From an uncultured Eubacteriales bacterium (GTDB lineage Bacteria; Bacillota; Clostridia; Christensenellales; CAG-138), in contig URFJ01000064.1 in the NCBI GenBank assembly GCA_900547135.1, positions 1 through 10,941 on the forward strand: 10,941 nt of DNA. The letters run 5' to 3'. Each line of letters begins with the position of its first letter. Position 1 is the stretch's first letter. The notes under the pieces were generated by a model that was not told where the DNA came from, did not search any database, and saw only the letters and a list, made by a program, of their open reading frames with translations. Below are positions 1-7,252 of the stretch, piece after piece. The translations under genes and the position numbers were made by a program.

Positions 1-44
1 CCGTCCCTTACCTTGATCTTGCCGTTTACCGGCCTTCCGCCCGA

Positions 45-1220
45 TTAAGGCCCTTCAGTCAGTGCGGGGGTCCATATTGCCTCATTATTCCTTAAGGTTT
101 CCTTATTATGTGTATTGTGTTCAACGTTTTGAACAGCATCTATAACAGGCCATAGTGGTTTAGCCGTTTCTTGCTCCATCTTATCCGCTGTGTTCGCTAT
201 GTCGGCTTTGCCGGCAATGGGATCATTATTGCGTTTTCCACTTATGGCGGCCATAACAGCCCTTACCATTGATCCAGTAACCCTAGTTTCATCTTTAAAA
301 CGAACATCCAGTTTGTTGGGGTGAACATTAACGTCTATATCCCTGTTAGACATCTGTATCTTTAACACAGCAAATGGAAAACGCCCCCTCATAATCCTTG
401 TGTCGAATGCCCGCTGAATCGCAAAGGAAAGCTTAGTGGATTTTATGTATCTGTTGTTTATATAAAAGGATTGCCTGTTGCGGTTGCTTTGCGAAACTGA
501 TTCATCACCCACAAATCCAGTAATAAGAATATATCCATCGTCAAATCGAACTTCGCGCAAATTTGGCATTATAGCAGCTCCATATACAGTATATATTGCA
601 TTTTTTAAGCTATTATCTCCAGCGCTGTGATAAAGAACCCTCGAATCCTGTATCAACTTAAATGAAACATCCGGTCTTGCCATAATAAGCCTTGCCTCAT
701 AATCCGCGATATACCCCGACTCGCTTCGGGCGCTTTTAAGAAACTTTAGCCTGGCGGGAACATTGTAAAACAGGTTCTTCACCTCAATGCTGGTTCCGTT
801 TGGACAGCCGCATTGCGAATGATCCAGTAGCGTTCCTCCCTCAATAACAACCAGGGTCCCGACTCCGCTGTCCTCTGTTTGTGTTTTCATAGTTGCCTTA
901 CTGACGGCTGATATCGACGCCAGCGCTTCACCTCTGAATCCAAGTGTTTCTATATGCGTCAGGTCCTCCGCTGTAGCCAGCTTGCTCGTAGCATGGCGCT
1001 CGAAGGCGATAGCCGCGTCATCATAGGATATACCACTGCCATTGTCTGTAACCCGCATATAGTCAATACCGCCGCCTTGTATTTCTATGGTTATTGACGT
1101 ACTTCCTGCGTCAAGCGAGTTTTCGGCTAATTCCTTTATAACTGAAGCCGGCCGCTCAATAACCTCGCCAGCGGCTATCTGGTTGGCTACATTGGTTTCT
1201 AGTATCCTTATCTGCTTCAT
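45..1220 (-). CDS. mutL: DNA mismatch repair protein MutL, N-terminal ATPase part; short, ends in the linker
   Basis: MutL is the ATP-driven matchmaker of mismatch repair, linking MutS at a mismatch to strand incision. The 391-residue product shows all GHKL ATPase motifs: the catalytic Glu of VIKELAEN (E30) with the metal-binding Asn N34, DNGSGI at 59-64, and GFRGEAL at 94-100. The MutL transducer domain follows, with the conserved VNVHPNKLDVRF near residue 300. After about residue 330 the sequence is polar linker and then a TAA stop at 45-47. Family members are usually over 600 residues, with a C-terminal dimerisation domain that in Firmicutes carries the DQHAxxExxxxE endonuclease motif; none of that is visible. 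Two reading frames, including the same frame past the stop, stay open to the window edge, so a nonsense mutation, frameshift or genuine short form cannot be told apart. The ATG overlaps the mutS stop (ATGA) and has an AAGGGTGA ribosome site. Confidence 0.93.
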   Translation of the reverse strand: MKQIRILETNVANQIAAGEVIERPASVIKELAENSLDAGSTSITIEIQGGGIDYMRVTDNGSGISYDDAAIAFERHATSKLATAEDLTHIETLGFRGEALASISAVSKATMKTQTEDSGVGTLVVIEGGTLLDHSQCGCPNGTSIEVKNLFYNVPARLKFLKSARSESGYIADYEARLIMARPDVSFKLIQDSRVLYHSAGDNSLKNAIYTVYGAAIMPNLREVRFDDGYILITGFVGDESVSQSNRNRQSFYINNRYIKSTKLSFAIQRAFDTRIMRGRFPFAVLKIQMSNRDIDVNVHPNKLDVRFKDETRVTGSMVRAVMAAISGKRNNDPIAGKADIANTADKMEQETAKPLWPVIDAVQNVEHNTHNKETLRNNEAIWTPALTEGP

Positions 1221-3814
1221 TGTTTCTCACCCTTTGCTTTAGCGCAAAGCTCATTTAAAGTAAACAAGGCTTCAATAGGGGTTAGTGCGTTGGTATCCAG
1301 CTGCAATAGCCTATCAAGCACCTCGTTTGTATTTTTCCCAGACTTTTCATGCGCATCTAATTTATGGGACACTGTCCTAGCATCCGTTTTGCTTATATCG
1401 GAAGCTTCCAATTCAGATAAAATTTCGCCTGCCCTTATTATAACTCCATCAGGCAGTCCCGCAAGCCTTGCGACCTGTATACCAAAGCTCTTATCCGCGC
1501 TTCCACGCACAATCTTATGAAGAAATATTATCTCCTCCCCAATCTCCCTTACGGAAACCCTATAGTTTTTTACTCCCGGAAGCTTGTCCTCAAGTTCGGT
1601 TAACTCATGATAATGCGTTGCGAATAACGCCTTTGCACCGCATTTTTCCTTGTCTGCAATGCGCTCAAGCACCGCCCACGCTATACTCAGTCCATCATAT
1701 GTGCTGGTTCCACGGCCGATCTCATCTAGTATAAGCAAACTGTTTTTTGTTGCGTTATTCAGGATATTGGCCATCTCGCTCATTTCAACCATAAACGTGC
1801 TTTGTCCTGATGACAGATTGTCAGAGGCTCCTACGCGGGTAAATATTCTATCAACAATACATATGTCAGCAGTACGCGCGGGCACGAAGGAGCCTATATG
1901 GGCCATCAGGACTATAAGCGCAACCTGGCGCATATAGGTACTCTTTCCTGCCATATTAGGACCGGTAATTATAAGAAGCCTGTTATCCTCTCCATCCATA
2001 ACGGTCATATTGGGGACAAACCCATCCCGCATCCCGCGTTCAACTACCGGATGACGGCCGTCGGTTATTTGTATAGCGCCATTTTCATTTATGGCGGGAC
2101 GGCAGTATCCGTTTGCCGAAGCAAGCTGGGCCATAGACTGGTAGGCGTCCACTTCAGCGATCTTTGACGCCGTTTCCTGAAGCCTTGGCAGACAATCGGT
2201 AAGTACAGTCCTTATGTCACAAAAAAGGTTATACTCTAGTTCAATGCACTTTTCCTCGGCTCCCAAAATGGCCTCCTGTAAACGCTTTAAATCTGGAGTT
2301 GTATAGCGTTCAGCATTTGCAAGTGTTTGGCGCCGTTCATATTCATATGGTACAAGATGCTGGTATGACTTTGTTACCTCAATATAATAACCAAAAACCT
2401 TATTGTACTTTATTCTCAGATTTTTGATACCGGTTTTTTCCCGTTCATTCGCTTCCATCTTGGCCAACCAGACCTTAGCGTTTGAAGACGCTTCCCTAAA
2501 TTTATCAACCTCGGCGTCATAGCCCCTGCGTATTATACCGCCCTCACGAACTCCTATCGGCGGTGTATCTGAAATGGCGTTTTTTAGCAGCTCGCATATA
2601 TCCGGCATTGCGTCGAAGCTATCTGAAATGTCGGCGAAGGCCGGAGACGTTAAACCGGCAAGTAGGCCGTTTAATGGCGGAAGTTTTTCCAACGATGTTT
2701 TAAGCGCAAGGCAATCCCTAGGATTTATGGTGCCATACGCTATTTTGCTGCATAGGCGTTCGATATCATATATTCCGCTGAGAGCTTCTGTAACAGCATT
2801 TTTTAGCATTACATGTCCAAACAATTCATCGATAGCGTCAAGCCTTCGCTCTATCCTTTGGGCATCATTCAAGGGCTGGTCAACCCAAACGCGCAGCAGG
2901 CGAGCTCCCATTGCGGTCTTTGTATTATCAAGCTGGTTTAATAGGGTGCTTTTTTTGCCAGCGTCATGCCTAATCGGTCTGGTAAGCTCCAGGTTCATAC
3001 GAGTGGATGCATCCAGCTGCATATATCCGTCGCAGCTGTAGGGGGATAGCTTTCTAATATGCCTAAGCGCGTTTTTCTGCGTTTCCTCCAGATAGCTTAA
3101 TAATGCACCAGACGCATTTATCCCAAAATGATTGCTTGATTCAACCCCAAAGCCCTTGAGTGTCAGCACCTTAAAGTGCCCTAAGAGCCTTTCATAGGCC
3201 CTGTTATTGGCATATTCCCTGTTTGAATATGTCTGTGTATAGTAAAGCCCCTTTAAATTGGGAAACCTGTCGGATTCGGCCTCGTTGATTATAAGCTCCC
3301 TTGGTTTTATACGCGCAAGCTCATCAATAAGGGTCGAATCAGTCGAAAGCCCGAACTCTGTAGCCCAAAACCCTCCGGTAGATACATCGGAATAAGCGAG
3401 ACCGGCCATGTCGTCAGATATATATAGCGATGCAATATAATTGTTCTGTTTATCATCCAGCATCGTCTCCTCTATAATAGTGCCTGGAGTAATAACGCGA
3501 ACAACATCACGAACAACAAGCCCCTTGGATTTCTTTGGGTCGGTTAGCTGTTCGCATATTGCAACCTTATATCCCTTATTGACTAGTTTATTTATATAAC
3601 CGTCTCCAGAGTGATGTGGAATTCCGCACATTGGAGCGCGCTCTTTCAGCCCGCAATCCCTTCCCGTCAATACGATATCCAGCTCGCGCGAAGATTTAAC
3701 CGCGTCCTCAAAGAACATCTCATAAAAGTCGCCAAGCCGGAACATTAGTATGCAGTCGTTATATTTCTCCTTAAGTTCCATATACTGCTGCATCAGTGGC
3801 GTAAGTTTATCCAT
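1217..3814 (-). CDS. mutS: DNA mismatch repair protein MutS
   Basis: MutS recognises mismatches and small loops as a dimer and signals to MutL in an ATP-dependent way. From the chosen start it is 865 residues, normal for MutS1. Visible landmarks are the mismatch-wedge motif F-Y-E at 30-32 (in GDFYEMFFEDA), the connector and core domains, the clamp region around 440-520, Walker A GPNMAGKST at 618-626, Walker B with DEIGRGT at 697-703, and the ATHYHEL switch at 732-738. The C-terminal tail ending TPIEALFTLNELCAKAKG is the usual MutS end (dimerisation helix region). An upstream in-frame ATG at 3832 would add six residues. The ATG at 3814 is preferred because GGGAGAAAG lies 7 bases before it and the protein then begins MDKLTPLMQQY, matching known MutS N termini. 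It sits between miaB and mutL, the common Clostridia arrangement, and is intact. Confidence 0.97.
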   Translation of the reverse strand: MDKLTPLMQQYMELKEKYNDCILMFRLGDFYEMFFEDAVKSSRELDIVLTGRDCGLKERAPMCGIPHHSGDGYINKLVNKGYKVAICEQLTDPKKSKGLVVRDVVRVITPGTIIEETMLDDKQNNYIASLYISDDMAGLAYSDVSTGGFWATEFGLSTDSTLIDELARIKPRELIINEAESDRFPNLKGLYYTQTYSNREYANNRAYERLLGHFKVLTLKGFGVESSNHFGINASGALLSYLEETQKNALRHIRKLSPYSCDGYMQLDASTRMNLELTRPIRHDAGKKSTLLNQLDNTKTAMGARLLRVWVDQPLNDAQRIERRLDAIDELFGHVMLKNAVTEALSGIYDIERLCSKIAYGTINPRDCLALKTSLEKLPPLNGLLAGLTSPAFADISDSFDAMPDICELLKNAISDTPPIGVREGGIIRRGYDAEVDKFREASSNAKVWLAKMEANEREKTGIKNLRIKYNKVFGYYIEVTKSYQHLVPYEYERRQTLANAERYTTPDLKRLQEAILGAEEKCIELEYNLFCDIRTVLTDCLPRLQETASKIAEVDAYQSMAQLASANGYCRPAINENGAIQITDGRHPVVERGMRDGFVPNMTVMDGEDNRLLIITGPNMAGKSTYMRQVALIVLMAHIGSFVPARTADICIVDRIFTRVGASDNLSSGQSTFMVEMSEMANILNNATKNSLLILDEIGRGTSTYDGLSIAWAVLERIADKEKCGAKALFATHYHELTELEDKLPGVKNYRVSVREIGEEIIFLHKIVRGSADKSFGIQVARLAGLPDGVIIRAGEILSELEASDISKTDARTVSHKLDAHEKSGKNTNEVLDRLLQLDTNALTPIEALFTLNELCAKAKGEKQ

Positions 3815-3821
3815 ATTAATA

Positions 3822-3830
3822 CTTTCTCCC
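3822..3830 (-). promoter_or_regulatory. Ribosome binding site deciding the mutS start
   Basis: On the minus strand GGGAGAAAG is followed by 7 bases and ATG at 3814. The alternative ATG at 3832 overlaps this site and has no good Shine-Dalgarno sequence of its own, so 3814 is the likelier start. Confidence 0.75.
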
Positions 3831-3835
3831 ATACA

Positions 3836-5236
3836 TTAAACCATTGTTCCCCAAAGAGAGTTATGTTCCACGCTGTCGATACGCACGCGAACTATCTTTC
3901 CGATCAATGCCTCGTTTCCAGTAAAATAAACGGTCTTGAAATTGGTAAGCTTTCCATGCATATATGTGACATCAGATCTTGCGTCGCCGCCTTCCACAAG
4001 AACATCTTCAACTCTCCCTATATACTTGCTGTTGTTGGCATATAAGCCCTCGGCGATGGCCTTATTCAATTCGTGCAATCTGCTCTTTTTTTCTTCTTGG
4101 GGAATTTGGCCGTCCATCTCAGCAGCCTTTGTATGCCTTCTTGGAGAATACATAAACGTATATGCTGCCGAAAACCCAACTCGTCTTACAAGGTTAAGCG
4201 TGCATTTAAAATCCGCTTCGGTCTCGCCAGGGAAACCCACTATGATATCTGTTGTTATCTCTATACCAAGAACATGAAGCCTTAAGTTCTCTACAATTTC
4301 AGTATAGCGCTCATGCGTGTATCCCCTGTTCATAAGCCTGAGTATCCGGTTGCTTCCCGACTGCACTGGAAGATGAACATGGTTGCATACTTTGCTAAAC
4401 GACTTCATTGCCAAAATTAATTCAGCAGACAGGTCCTTTGGATGCGAAGTCATAAACCGAATCCGCTCAATTCCGTTTACATCGTTAAGCATACGCAGAA
4501 GTTGGGGAAAGTTTACGTTATCCTTTGGCGAATGGTACGAGTTTACATTTTGACCAAGAAGGGTTAGCTCAACATATCCCTGATCAGTCAGTTCCTTTGC
4601 CTCTTCAATGATCAGGCTGTGGTCGCGGGAGCGTTCACGCCCCCTTACATATGGTACAATGCAATATGTACAAAAGTTATTGCACCCATACATTATATTT
4701 ATGTTTGTGGAAAAGGCCCCTGTTCTCTTAATCGGCACGCCCTCCGGTACGATAGCATGTTCGTTTTCATTTATAAACATTACCCTTTCGCCGTTAATTG
4801 CCTGCACCAGCATTAAAGGCAGCTTTTGAAGCTCGTTTGTGCCAAATATAATGTCTACAAATGGATACCTTTTATATAGCCTTTGAGCAACCTCTCTTTG
4901 CTGCATCATACATCCGCAAACAGCTATAATCGTATCCGGACGTTCATCCTTCACAGCTTTTAGCGCTCCAACGTTTCCAAAGACCCTAAGCTCAGCATGC
5001 TCTCGCACACAACAGGTGTTAAATATTATTAAGTCTGCTTCCAACTTATTATCGGACAAAGTATATCCTAGTCCCTCGAGTATTCCGGCTATCTTTTCAG
5101 AGTCATGGCTGTTCATTTGGCAACCATACGATTCAATGAAGTATGTAGCGCTATTACGCGCCAGGGTCATACCTGCAAGCTGGTTGGCCGCGCCTATAGT
5201 TCCACAGTTATTGGTAAAGTCCATACTTATTTTCAT
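3836..5236 (-). CDS. miaB: tRNA-2-methylthio-N6-dimethylallyladenosine synthase MiaB
   Basis: MiaB is a radical-SAM methylthiotransferase that adds the 2-methylthio group to i6A37 of tRNAs reading UNN codons. The 466-residue product has three domains. The first is an N-terminal UPF0004 domain whose auxiliary [4Fe-4S] ligands are C39 (SYGCQMN), C75 (NTCCVRE) and C109 (CGCMMQ). The second is a radical-SAM barrel with C185xxxC189xxC192 (GCNNFCTYC), preceded by the GTNELQKLP stretch typical of MiaB and followed by IVPYVRGRERSR. The third is a C-terminal TRAM RNA-binding domain (about 400-466). A GTG at 5242 is in frame, but ATG at 5236 has AAGGA at the better distance of 9 bases. About 30 residues precede the first domain; such variable N-terminal extensions occur in the family. 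It lies 25 bases after the upstream gene and 21 bases before mutS, so co-transcription is likely. Confidence 0.97.
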   Translation of the reverse strand: MKISMDFTNNCGTIGAANQLAGMTLARNSATYFIESYGCQMNSHDSEKIAGILEGLGYTLSDNKLEADLIIFNTCCVREHAELRVFGNVGALKAVKDERPDTIIAVCGCMMQQREVAQRLYKRYPFVDIIFGTNELQKLPLMLVQAINGERVMFINENEHAIVPEGVPIKRTGAFSTNINIMYGCNNFCTYCIVPYVRGRERSRDHSLIIEEAKELTDQGYVELTLLGQNVNSYHSPKDNVNFPQLLRMLNDVNGIERIRFMTSHPKDLSAELILAMKSFSKVCNHVHLPVQSGSNRILRLMNRGYTHERYTEIVENLRLHVLGIEITTDIIVGFPGETEADFKCTLNLVRRVGFSAAYTFMYSPRRHTKAAEMDGQIPQEEKKSRLHELNKAIAEGLYANNSKYIGRVEDVLVEGGDARSDVTYMHGKLTNFKTVYFTGNEALIGKIVRVRIDSVEHNSLWGTMV

Positions 5237-5245
5237 ATACACAAA

Positions 5246-5250
5246 TCCTT
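5246..5250 (-). promoter_or_regulatory. Ribosome binding site for miaB
   Basis: AAGGA on the minus strand, 9 bases before ATG at 5236 but only 3 before the GTG at 5242. This spacing favours the ATG. Confidence 0.6.
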
Positions 5251-5261
5251 GTTAAAGTTAT

Positions 5262-6131
5262 TTATATGACAATTATAGTTCCAGCGCTCAATGCTTGCAA
5301 GTTAGAAGTACATGCTGCGGTGTAATTTTGAGCGATAGAAGCTCTCCCGATAGTGGGATCCTTTTTTAATAGATAATCAAGTAAAAGACATAGACCAGCT
5401 ATTAGCGCAATAAGTAATATGGCTAAGGTAACCTTTACAAAAGATATATTTATACTTTTTGAGGGAGCATAATACCTTCTGCCACCCGGCCGTAGGGCAG
5501 TGCCGCTGAATCTGCCGATTTTAGCCGATCCGAACCTTTTAGTTGTGGCATTTTCACCTGGAGTCGGGAATCTGTCAAGTTTTGCAGTACTTCTAACCCG
5601 TCGTACAGCTTCTGAACCGGAACCGCAAGACGTAAACCGAGAATAGCGCGCTTCGGCTGCCCTGCGGCCTATTGGCCTGCTGCCAATTTCAAGATAGCGC
5701 ACAAATCTGGGAATGGAAACTTGCCCTCTTACGGAATCCGCTTCGTGTCCGCTGGACTTGAAGCGGTAAAGCCGCGCTGCATTAATTTTATAAGCAGCGT
5801 TCTTTGATTTTAAATCGTTAAACCGTGACAATTCCGGAGTGCTGTTCCTTAATCGGGAGGTATATGGACTATCGCCTTTTGGCCCATAGCGCGATACATG
5901 CAGTTTTGATCCCTTTATTCGTATAGCCATGCTTTCTTGGCCAAATCTTCCAAGCCTCGGTACGCTTGCCCTGCTTCGCTTTGCCATCGTACCTGCTGGC
6001 TTAAATTTATTCATACGCGCCGACTTGCTTTTTAGCCGAACGCCGAAAACAGCTACAGGCTCTTTCACGGAAAGCGGTCTGCTAAACAAAGAACCCTCCC
6101 CCTTAATAAATTTTATAGGCTGTAACGGCAT
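5262..6131 (-). CDS. Unrecognised basic repeat protein with one C-terminal membrane helix
   Basis: I recognise no family for this 289-residue product. Residues 1-226 are strongly basic: by hand count about 50 Lys/Arg against about 13 Asp/Glu. They contain nine copies of an octapeptide of the form [S/A/N]-x-[A/P]-[R/K/E]-hydrophobic-x-R-[F/Y], for example SVPRLGRF, STPELSRF, NAARLYRF, STAKLDRF and GSAKIGRF. Their aromatic ends fall at residues 43, 63, 82, 104, 124, 146, 166, 188 and 208. Between copies lie Gly/Ser-rich spacers that end in a second basic patch. A single hydrophobic helix follows at about 231-253, then a 34-residue tail starting KKDP. There is no signal peptide. The positive-inside rule suggests that the basic repeats are cytoplasmic and the tail is outside. 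An in-frame TTG at 6143 would add MRRY, but ATG at 6131 has AGGAG just before it. The repeats could bind an anionic polymer, nucleic acid or lipid; that is inference only. Confidence 0.85.
   Translation of the reverse strand: MPLQPIKFIKGEGSLFSRPLSVKEPVAVFGVRLKSKSARMNKFKPAGTMAKRSRASVPRLGRFGQESMAIRIKGSKLHVSRYGPKGDSPYTSRLRNSTPELSRFNDLKSKNAAYKINAARLYRFKSSGHEADSVRGQVSIPRFVRYLEIGSRPIGRRAAEARYSRFTSCGSGSEAVRRVRSTAKLDRFPTPGENATTKRFGSAKIGRFSGTALRPGGRRYYAPSKSINISFVKVTLAILLIALIAGLCLLLDYLLKKDPTIGRASIAQNYTAACTSNLQALSAGTIIVI
5373..5441 (-). other. Predicted transmembrane helix of the basic repeat protein
   Basis: Roughly 23 residues, mostly Leu, Ile, Ala and Val (core TLAILLIALIAGLCLLL), preceded by SKS and followed by LLKKDP. 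It is the only strongly hydrophobic stretch of the protein and lies near its C-terminal end, as in tail-anchored or type II-like topologies. Confidence 0.8.
5508..6023 (-). repeat. Protein-level tandem repeat: nine octapeptide copies with 19-22 residue period
   Basis: Nine units end in R-F, R-Y or K-F: KSARMNKF, SVPRLGRF, SKLHVSRY, STPELSRF, NAARLYRF, SIPRFVRY, AEARYSRF, STAKLDRF and GSAKIGRF. Distances between consecutive aromatic residues are 20, 19, 22, 20, 22, 20, 22 and 20, so from the third unit onward a 42-residue superperiod holds. The DNA of the units is diverged with no obvious nucleotide repeat, so the pattern is kept at protein level. Confidence 0.85.
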
Positions 6132-6135
6132 ATAT

Positions 6136-6140
6136 CTCCT
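6136..6140 (-). promoter_or_regulatory. Ribosome binding site for the basic repeat protein
   Basis: AGGAG on the minus strand, 4 bases before ATG at 6131. It overlaps the codons after the alternative TTG at 6143, which argues against TTG as the start. Confidence 0.6.
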
Positions 6141-6180
6141 CAAACATTCAGTTATTTTATAGAGTACTTTAGCTTTACTC

Positions 6181-7074
6181 TTATCCTATGTCTATGAACT
6201 CTATGCTTCCGTGTCCGCTTTCAATACGGTAATTCGGATTGCAAAATCCTTTAACCGTTATTTGTTCATTCAGCTCAAATAAGAATAGCCCTGCCCCCTT
6301 TTCTCCTCCCGATGCTTTTATAGTCACCGTTCCATTAATCTCAATCGCCTCTAACTCAGCCCCGTGATACTCCCCCGTATTGGTAACTTCAAAAACAGTC
6401 CCGTCGTTAAGCACCAATGTATTTGAGCACTTCACCGCGTTATACTGGCCCGAGTAGGCGGTTAATTTTGAACCCTCAAGCATAATAAACTCATCTCTGG
6501 TGACATTGATCCCATTTAGATTTCCCAGGGCAGTTATTTCAGCATTGTTTTGTATCGTCAGGCCCTTGGCGTCAATTCCACGACCGGTACGCCCCGTTAC
6601 ATTTATAGAGCCGTTTTCATTAAACCTTAAACTGCCTGTGGCGTTAATCCCATTTATACCGGCATCTATTTTCGAGTTTTTAGCCGATATAGTACCATCT
6701 CCAATTATTCCTATACCATCATGAGAGCCTACAAGAGTAAGACTCTCCATACTTAGATGGCAGTTATTATCCATGCGAATAACACACTCTCCCTCACCGT
6801 ATATCGTAAAACCGTTTCCAATTAAGGTCATCGTTCCCAGTGCTTCGGTTAATTTTAAAATTTCCCTGCCAATATGTACATTATCCGTTAGTATAATTTT
6901 GCTGCTTAGCCCATTTTTAAAAATATTAATTAAATCTACGCCTGAGGATATCTTTATTCCCTCAGAATTCCCCGTAATTTCTATTTTAACAGGAGTTTTT
7001 TCAATACGAGTGCAACCAAAAAAAACTCCTACAATAAACAATAAAATTGTGGCCGATACCGTACTTCGTTTCAT
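6181..7074 (-). CDS. Predicted lipoprotein with beta-helix-like repeat domain
   Basis: The 297-residue product starts with a signal peptide (MKRS, then a hydrophobic core to residue 20) ending FFGC with C21, which suggests a lipoprotein. The lipobox is atypical because Phe occupies positions -3 and -2. From about residue 80 the protein is rich in Gly, Asn, Ile and Thr with alternating hydrophobic residues. Rung-like turns recur near G120-I121, G142-I143, G166-I167, G188-I189, A213-V214, A239-E240 and G262-L263, about 22-26 residues apart. This resembles right-handed beta-helix or pectate-lyase-like surface domains. No catalytic motif is recognisable, so a sugar-binding or structural role is only a guess. 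An in-frame ATG at 7107 would add eleven polar residues, but it falls near the expected transcription start; AGGAG 6 bases before ATG at 7074 supports the shorter form. It is the first gene of the probable unit leading to miaB-mutS-mutL. Confidence 0.82.
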   Translation of the reverse strand: MKRSTVSATILLFIVGVFFGCTRIEKTPVKIEITGNSEGIKISSGVDLINIFKNGLSSKIILTDNVHIGREILKLTEALGTMTLIGNGFTIYGEGECVIRMDNNCHLSMESLTLVGSHDGIGIIGDGTISAKNSKIDAGINGINATGSLRFNENGSINVTGRTGRGIDAKGLTIQNNAEITALGNLNGINVTRDEFIMLEGSKLTAYSGQYNAVKCSNTLVLNDGTVFEVTNTGEYHGAELEAIEINGTVTIKASGGEKGAGLFLFELNEQITVKGFCNPNYRIESGHGSIEFIDIG

Positions 7075-7080
7075 GCTCAG

Positions 7081-7085
7081 CTCCT
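7081..7085 (-). promoter_or_regulatory. Ribosome binding site deciding the lipoprotein start
   Basis: AGGAG on the minus strand with a 6-base spacer to ATG at 7074. No comparable site precedes the alternative ATG at 7107. Confidence 0.7.
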
Positions 7086-7113
7086 GATTTAGCTTTCTTT
7101 CTACCATAAAATA

Positions 7114-7122
7114 ATTATAACA
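7114..7122 (-). promoter_or_regulatory. Extended -10 promoter for the lipoprotein unit
   Basis: The minus strand reads TGTTATAAT: a perfect TATAAT with the TG of an extended -10 element one base upstream. The hexamer 17 bases upstream (TTCTAA) is a poor -35, as expected for extended -10 promoters. Transcription would start near 7107, leaving a leader of about 33 bases before ATG at 7074. Confidence 0.6.
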
Positions 7123-7187
7123 TAAACTCAGTTGACTTAGAACAATATATGGGCTAATAAGATTTTATTCTTTAAAGTTTATAACTA

Positions 7188-7220
7188 ATAATGGCACACG
7201 CTAATAGCGTATGCCATTAT
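7188..7220 (-). terminator. Hairpin after the oxidoreductase operon, possible weak terminator
   Basis: An inverted repeat gives a stem of about 15 pairs with a 3-base loop (core AATGGCA / TGCCATT), about 30 bases past the gamma-subunit stop. The one imperfect position is a G-U pair in minus-strand RNA but a C-A mismatch on the plus strand, which points to a minus-strand transcript. The tail (TTAGTTAT) is only moderately T-rich, so termination may be partial. Confidence 0.5.
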
Positions 7221-7252
7221 ATATGCGTTTAGCTGTTTAACGATTAAATAGG

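Noticed and set aside
2574..3041. A 155-codon plus-strand open frame inside mutS
   Set aside because: It is antisense to the MutS core domain, Ser/Ile-rich without family features, and best explained as a shadow.
6084..6131. An extra repeat unit near the N terminus of the basic protein (around PIKFIKGEG)
   Set aside because: It has K-F followed by a Gly-rich spacer, but lies 35 residues from the next unit and lacks the octapeptide pattern, so it was not counted.
6144..6180. A TATAAA-like -10 on the minus strand between the lipoprotein and repeat-protein genes
   Set aside because: There is no -35 or TG extension at a usable distance and the gap is only about 50 bases in AT-rich DNA; read-through from the upstream gene is simpler.
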